Below, one piece after another: positions 61,241 to 64,000 of a stretch of DNA of 64,000 nt. Positions within the stretch are counted from its first letter, which is position 1, and every line of letters begins with the position of its first letter. Location of the stretch: NCBI GenBank assembly GCA_024138025.1, contig JAMXBD010000168.1:310001-374000 (forward strand), in the 5' to 3' direction. The notes below the pieces were generated by a model that saw nothing but the letters and a program-made list of their open reading frames with translations, did no database searches and had not been told where the DNA came from. The stretch is from Combretum micranthum (taxonomy: Eukaryota; Streptophyta; Magnoliopsida; Myrtales; Combretaceae). Made by a program: the position numbers and the translations under genes.

Positions 61241-61835
61241 CACTAGGCTGCCTAGCATAAGCCGCCGGCTTTGACATCTTACACCACTAGCCTTCAACAG
61301 TTACACCATCAGCCTATTGCTGGCCCTGAAAGTGTACAAAATTAATTTTTTAAAGGATACGTACAAACGTTGTTAGCTTACCTAGATACGTCGCCGACCT
61401 ACAAGGTTTTTTGCTATTAGCTTACTGCCAGCCTTGAACTTCCGTAGAATCGTGTTTTCTTATTTTCTTTTAAAACCCACCAGCATTGTTTAGTCGATAG
61501 CTATAATTGTTTTATGTTTTTTAGGTTTCCTTTGTGCTATTATCTATAAACCTTTGATTTGTAATTGAATAACATAGATTTGAATACAAATTTGCAAGTA
61601 ATTTCTCTTTGGTTCTTCAACAAACTATTATGAAATCGTCAGTTTATCCATGGCGTTTAATCTTGACTTATCAATCAGATTTTTATCACCAATTGTGGCG
61701 TCTTCTCTATTCTAAGGTTTTTGCTTCCATATAAGTAATGGGTCAGGGTTTCCATTCGATCTTAAATGATCTTAGGATTGATTGCTAGATTTTAGGTAAC
61801 AAGTTTCGTCACAAGGTTGGTGTGGTTCATATCAC
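61182..61835 (+). mobile_element. Element C 3' LTR
   Basis: 654 bp, colinear with 31544-31920 plus 40771-41077. Its first bases are TTATCC (TGATCC in the 5' copy) and it ends CATATCA before CGTGG. It contains the unoccupied L4 target (about 61531-61535). A CG-rich patch occupies 61255-61500. Confidence 0.88.
61255..61500 (+). repeat. CG-rich degenerate block in C 3' LTR
   Basis: GCCGCCGGCTTTG near 61261, then degraded CACTAGCC/CAGCC/GCCGACC phrases; the same text is at 31660-31880. It resembles the blocks in S1, B and L9. Confidence 0.6.
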
Positions 61836-61840
61836 GTGGT

Positions 61841-63320
61841 GGCTTCTAAGCACTAGCCTTGCTTATATGCCCATCCATACGAGCATAGTATGAGGCGTAG
61901 TGGCTTCTTTGCCTTGCCTTGCTCCATACGCCTCTTGATACAGGGCGTAGCCATGGGCGTATGGCCTTTGATTTATGTTTTTGTCTCCTATAGCTCTAAG
62001 ATCTTGTTTAATCTTTCCTTACCTTGTTATATAGTTAGTAATACAAGTTTTCCATCTTATAGGAGCCTTATATTAAAACTCGTATTTTTCAAGTGATTAT
62101 TATGATGATTGAGGCAATATGCAAAGGTGAGTAACTTGAATTTTTCCACCTTATTTGTGATTATATAATAGTGGAATATAGTATAGGCATAACTGAAATG
62201 AATTGAGTGCATGGGATTAGAAAATCTTGTATGATACGTGTTTTATGAATGAATCGCAAATGTTAATGTTTAAAGTGACAACTACTTGCTTGATAATAAT
62301 TGTGTAGTTTGAATTGATGAGTGTCTGAAATTGGTGTGAGCACTAAATAATATGGAATAGAGCTTACTATACTCTTAAATTTAGATCGACATGCACTCCA
62401 TGACATCATAACTACATTAGTGTGGTATTCATGTCATGCATTAACATTTAGATTTTGTGGTAATGCTTATTGAGTCTAATGTATCTGGTTAAGATTAGCA
62501 TAGGGTTGTCAGCTTCATAGGAACTAAGCAGGCTTCAAATGAGGTTGCCTGTGTTAGAGTTGGTTTTGAAGTGTTAATACTTAGTGAGAATTCCTAAGTT
62601 CTAAGAGAAGTGGAAAGTATATATTATGTCTATTTATAAATGGTAAATGAGATTGAAACAGTTCTTCTTCTTTAGTTTTGGGATTTCCATGCACATGAAT
62701 TACTTAGCTGATCCTTTAACTACCAAAGGAGGGCTTAAATCCCCATGGGTTGTATTCGGTTATCCAAACCATGTTTGTTACATATATTTGGTGTATGCAT
62801 TATATATGATTGTTAACTAAACTTATTTGATATTAATGAACTGTGCTAAGATTCTTTTATTCACTGAGCTTTTTATGCTCACGCTCCTTTAGACTGTACA
62901 ACAGGAATATAAGCAAGAAGATCGAGACCAAGACCAAGTATGGAATTAGGATAGAAAGAGGACTTACGTATCCATGTTTGGAAGGAAGACCTTGTTTTGT
63001 ATTAGAGACTTAGAGTGTATTGTTTGTAATAGTATAAATTATGATATGTATTCCTTTTAAGTTCTTATGTAGAATTGTCCTAGTGAAGCCTATGGAGACC
63101 AAAGATGTAATAATTATGTGATGATCAAGACTTGTATATTATCTTTGCTTATGGCTAATATATATGCAATATCTTTTTATTCTAATCAACCTTCAATCCC
63201 GTTTTATCTATCCACATCATATGGGGAATGTTAGTTGTATAGTATTTATGTAACCTTTTGGAGGCCTCAGTTAGTTACATAGTATATTGTTACAACTAAG
63301 GTACCTTATGGGGTGTGACA
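61841..63320 (+). mobile_element. Element B 3' LTR, right part
   Basis: Continues the LTR cut by C: a repeated phrase GTGG(C/T)(T/G)C.TCT.AG runs across the junction. It then has the mini-exon (62063-62126), a CTGAGCTTTTTATGCTCAC block at 62866, acceptor TACAACAG at about 62904, and an end GGTACCTTATGGGGTGTGACA matching the 5' LTR end at 19747. No CTTAT follows, and no H sequence is recognised beyond. Confidence 0.7.
62063..62126 (+). other. Predicted 64-nt mini-exon in B 3' LTR
   Basis: Acceptor CATCTTATAG, donor AAAG/GTGAGT. Shared phase ends SSDYYDD-stop, with one in-frame stop upstream. Confidence 0.45.
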
Positions 63321-64000
63321 ATAGATATTTAAACCAACAAGTTATTTGATTAAGGTTATTCTCATTGGACCGAAGGTAAATTATCTAGATTATACATTTG
63401 ACTTCCTAAAAGTTAAATAGGTATGTTGGACTTAACTAGCTAATAAAGGATACTACATATGAACATATATAAATAATTCTTAAACTTAAGGCCTTCATAA
63501 ATCTTTTTTTTTTTTTTGGAAGGTCGTACTTTGATGATGATATATACAATGTTAACATAAATTGTAAATAATGTGATTTTTTGGTACAATATGAAATATA
63601 GAGAGAATAATGATAAGCCAAAATCAATTCATTACTTTCTCGAACTAGAGAGATGATATTTAAGAGTTGCTTGGTTTAAATAAGAGTTACACATAGTTAC
63701 TAGAGAGTAATGAATTTATCTTGACTTATCATTATTATTGACTTGATTATAATATACATTAACATCTCTATTCAATGTTCCTATTAGCTTTATATTATGT
63801 GTGATCCTCTAAGTTTCTATATACAAAGGCAATATCTATCTAGATAGACCACGATAGTCTAATAAGAATTATTTACTATCCAATGTAATAAGAAACTTGT
63901 TACTTTTTAAATCACAAATCATTATGAATCAATTAGTCTATAATTAAATCTCTTTGTCATAGATATCCTAATTTAATTATTGAAATGTATAAGCATTTTA
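63321..64000. other. Unassigned AT-rich flank
   Basis: I see no coding signal, LTR terminus or continuation of element H. There is one T run (63504-63519) and nothing else of note. Confidence 0.6.

Larger units (their letters stand above)
27963..61835 (+). mobile_element. Element C, CRM-like Ty3/gypsy, with five insertions
   Basis: A complete but dead element once the nested LTRs are removed: 5' LTR about 684 bp, PBS 41081, gag, protease, RT, RNase H, integrase and 3' LTR 654 bp, with about 5.2 kb internal. Flanks are AGTGG and CGTGG (4 of 5). The LTRs start TGATC (5' copy) and end TATCA. Insertions: L3, L4 (with L5 inside), D (with L6 and L9) and L10. The lineage call rests on gag wording, integrase wording and pol running into the 3' LTR, and is tentative. 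Confidence 0.8.

Noticed and set aside
31544..61835. Tandem array of two C elements sharing a middle LTR
   Set aside because: The pol tail on the left lies within the LTR itself, and the outer flanks AGTGG/CGTGG fit a single insertion; no further internal sequence of a second copy is seen.
1..64000. CRISPR arrays, tRNA or rRNA genes, plastid or mitochondrial insertions, endogenous pararetrovirus
   Set aside because: No regular spacer arrays, cloverleaf-like sequence, rRNA text or organelle gene was recognised. All RT sequences carry Ty3/gypsy wording and are bounded by LTRs.

Overview
The window is nuclear DNA of a flowering plant: AT-rich, with no host gene, tRNA, rRNA or organelle segment that I can recognise. 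Nearly all of it is Ty3/gypsy LTR-retrotransposon sequence stacked in nested insertions. No species assignment is possible from the sequence alone. Every coding region is broken by stops and frameshifts, so nothing here should make a working polyprotein.

The nest can be read from target-site duplications (TSDs) and from host reading frames that rejoin across insertions. Element H (+) is an old pol: RT/RNase H at 1-689 and integrase at 7203-8232. It is split by solo LTR S1 (690-7202, TSD TTATG), which carries solo LTR S2 (1914-6348, TSD TCTTT). H is then entered at 8233 by element B, a Tekay-type chromovirus (+). B's 5' LTR (8233-19766) holds two solo LTRs, S3 (10897-15200, TSD TAAAC) and S4 (15457-19725, TSD TGACT). 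B continues with a PBS (19776), gag, protease, RT, RNase H, integrase and chromodomain, then a second diverged integrase end plus chromodomain, a PPT, and a 3' LTR from 26918.

Element C (27963-61835, +, CRM-like, flanked by AGTGG/CGTGG) sits in that 3' LTR, which resumes at 61841 and ends at 63320. C's 5' LTR holds solo LTRs L3 (to 31543) and L4 (31921-40765), and L4 holds L5 (34343-39333). C's gag is split by complex D (41883-52971, TSD TGAAG), which contains L6 and L9 (49880-52678, TSD ATTTA). C's pol is split between RNase H and integrase by L10 (55951-59782, TSD AAATT). The last 680 bases show nothing I recognise.

The solo LTRs are very long (about 3.6-5.0 kb for the main family). Read in their own sense they run TGTAA(A/G)CCCC ... 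TATAAATA ... GGGGC(A/G)TGACA, so most lie antisense to the elements they entered.

The strongest unexplained signal is inside the LTRs. Twelve LTRs from several families carry, at the same relative place, a 59-68 nt segment bounded by AG and GT splice signals. In most of them the same reading phase ends in an acidic-aromatic tail of the type EDYYD-stop, written with different synonymous codons. With the matching upstream donors and downstream acceptors this looks like a spliced micro-gene inside LTRs. It is a prediction from sequence only.
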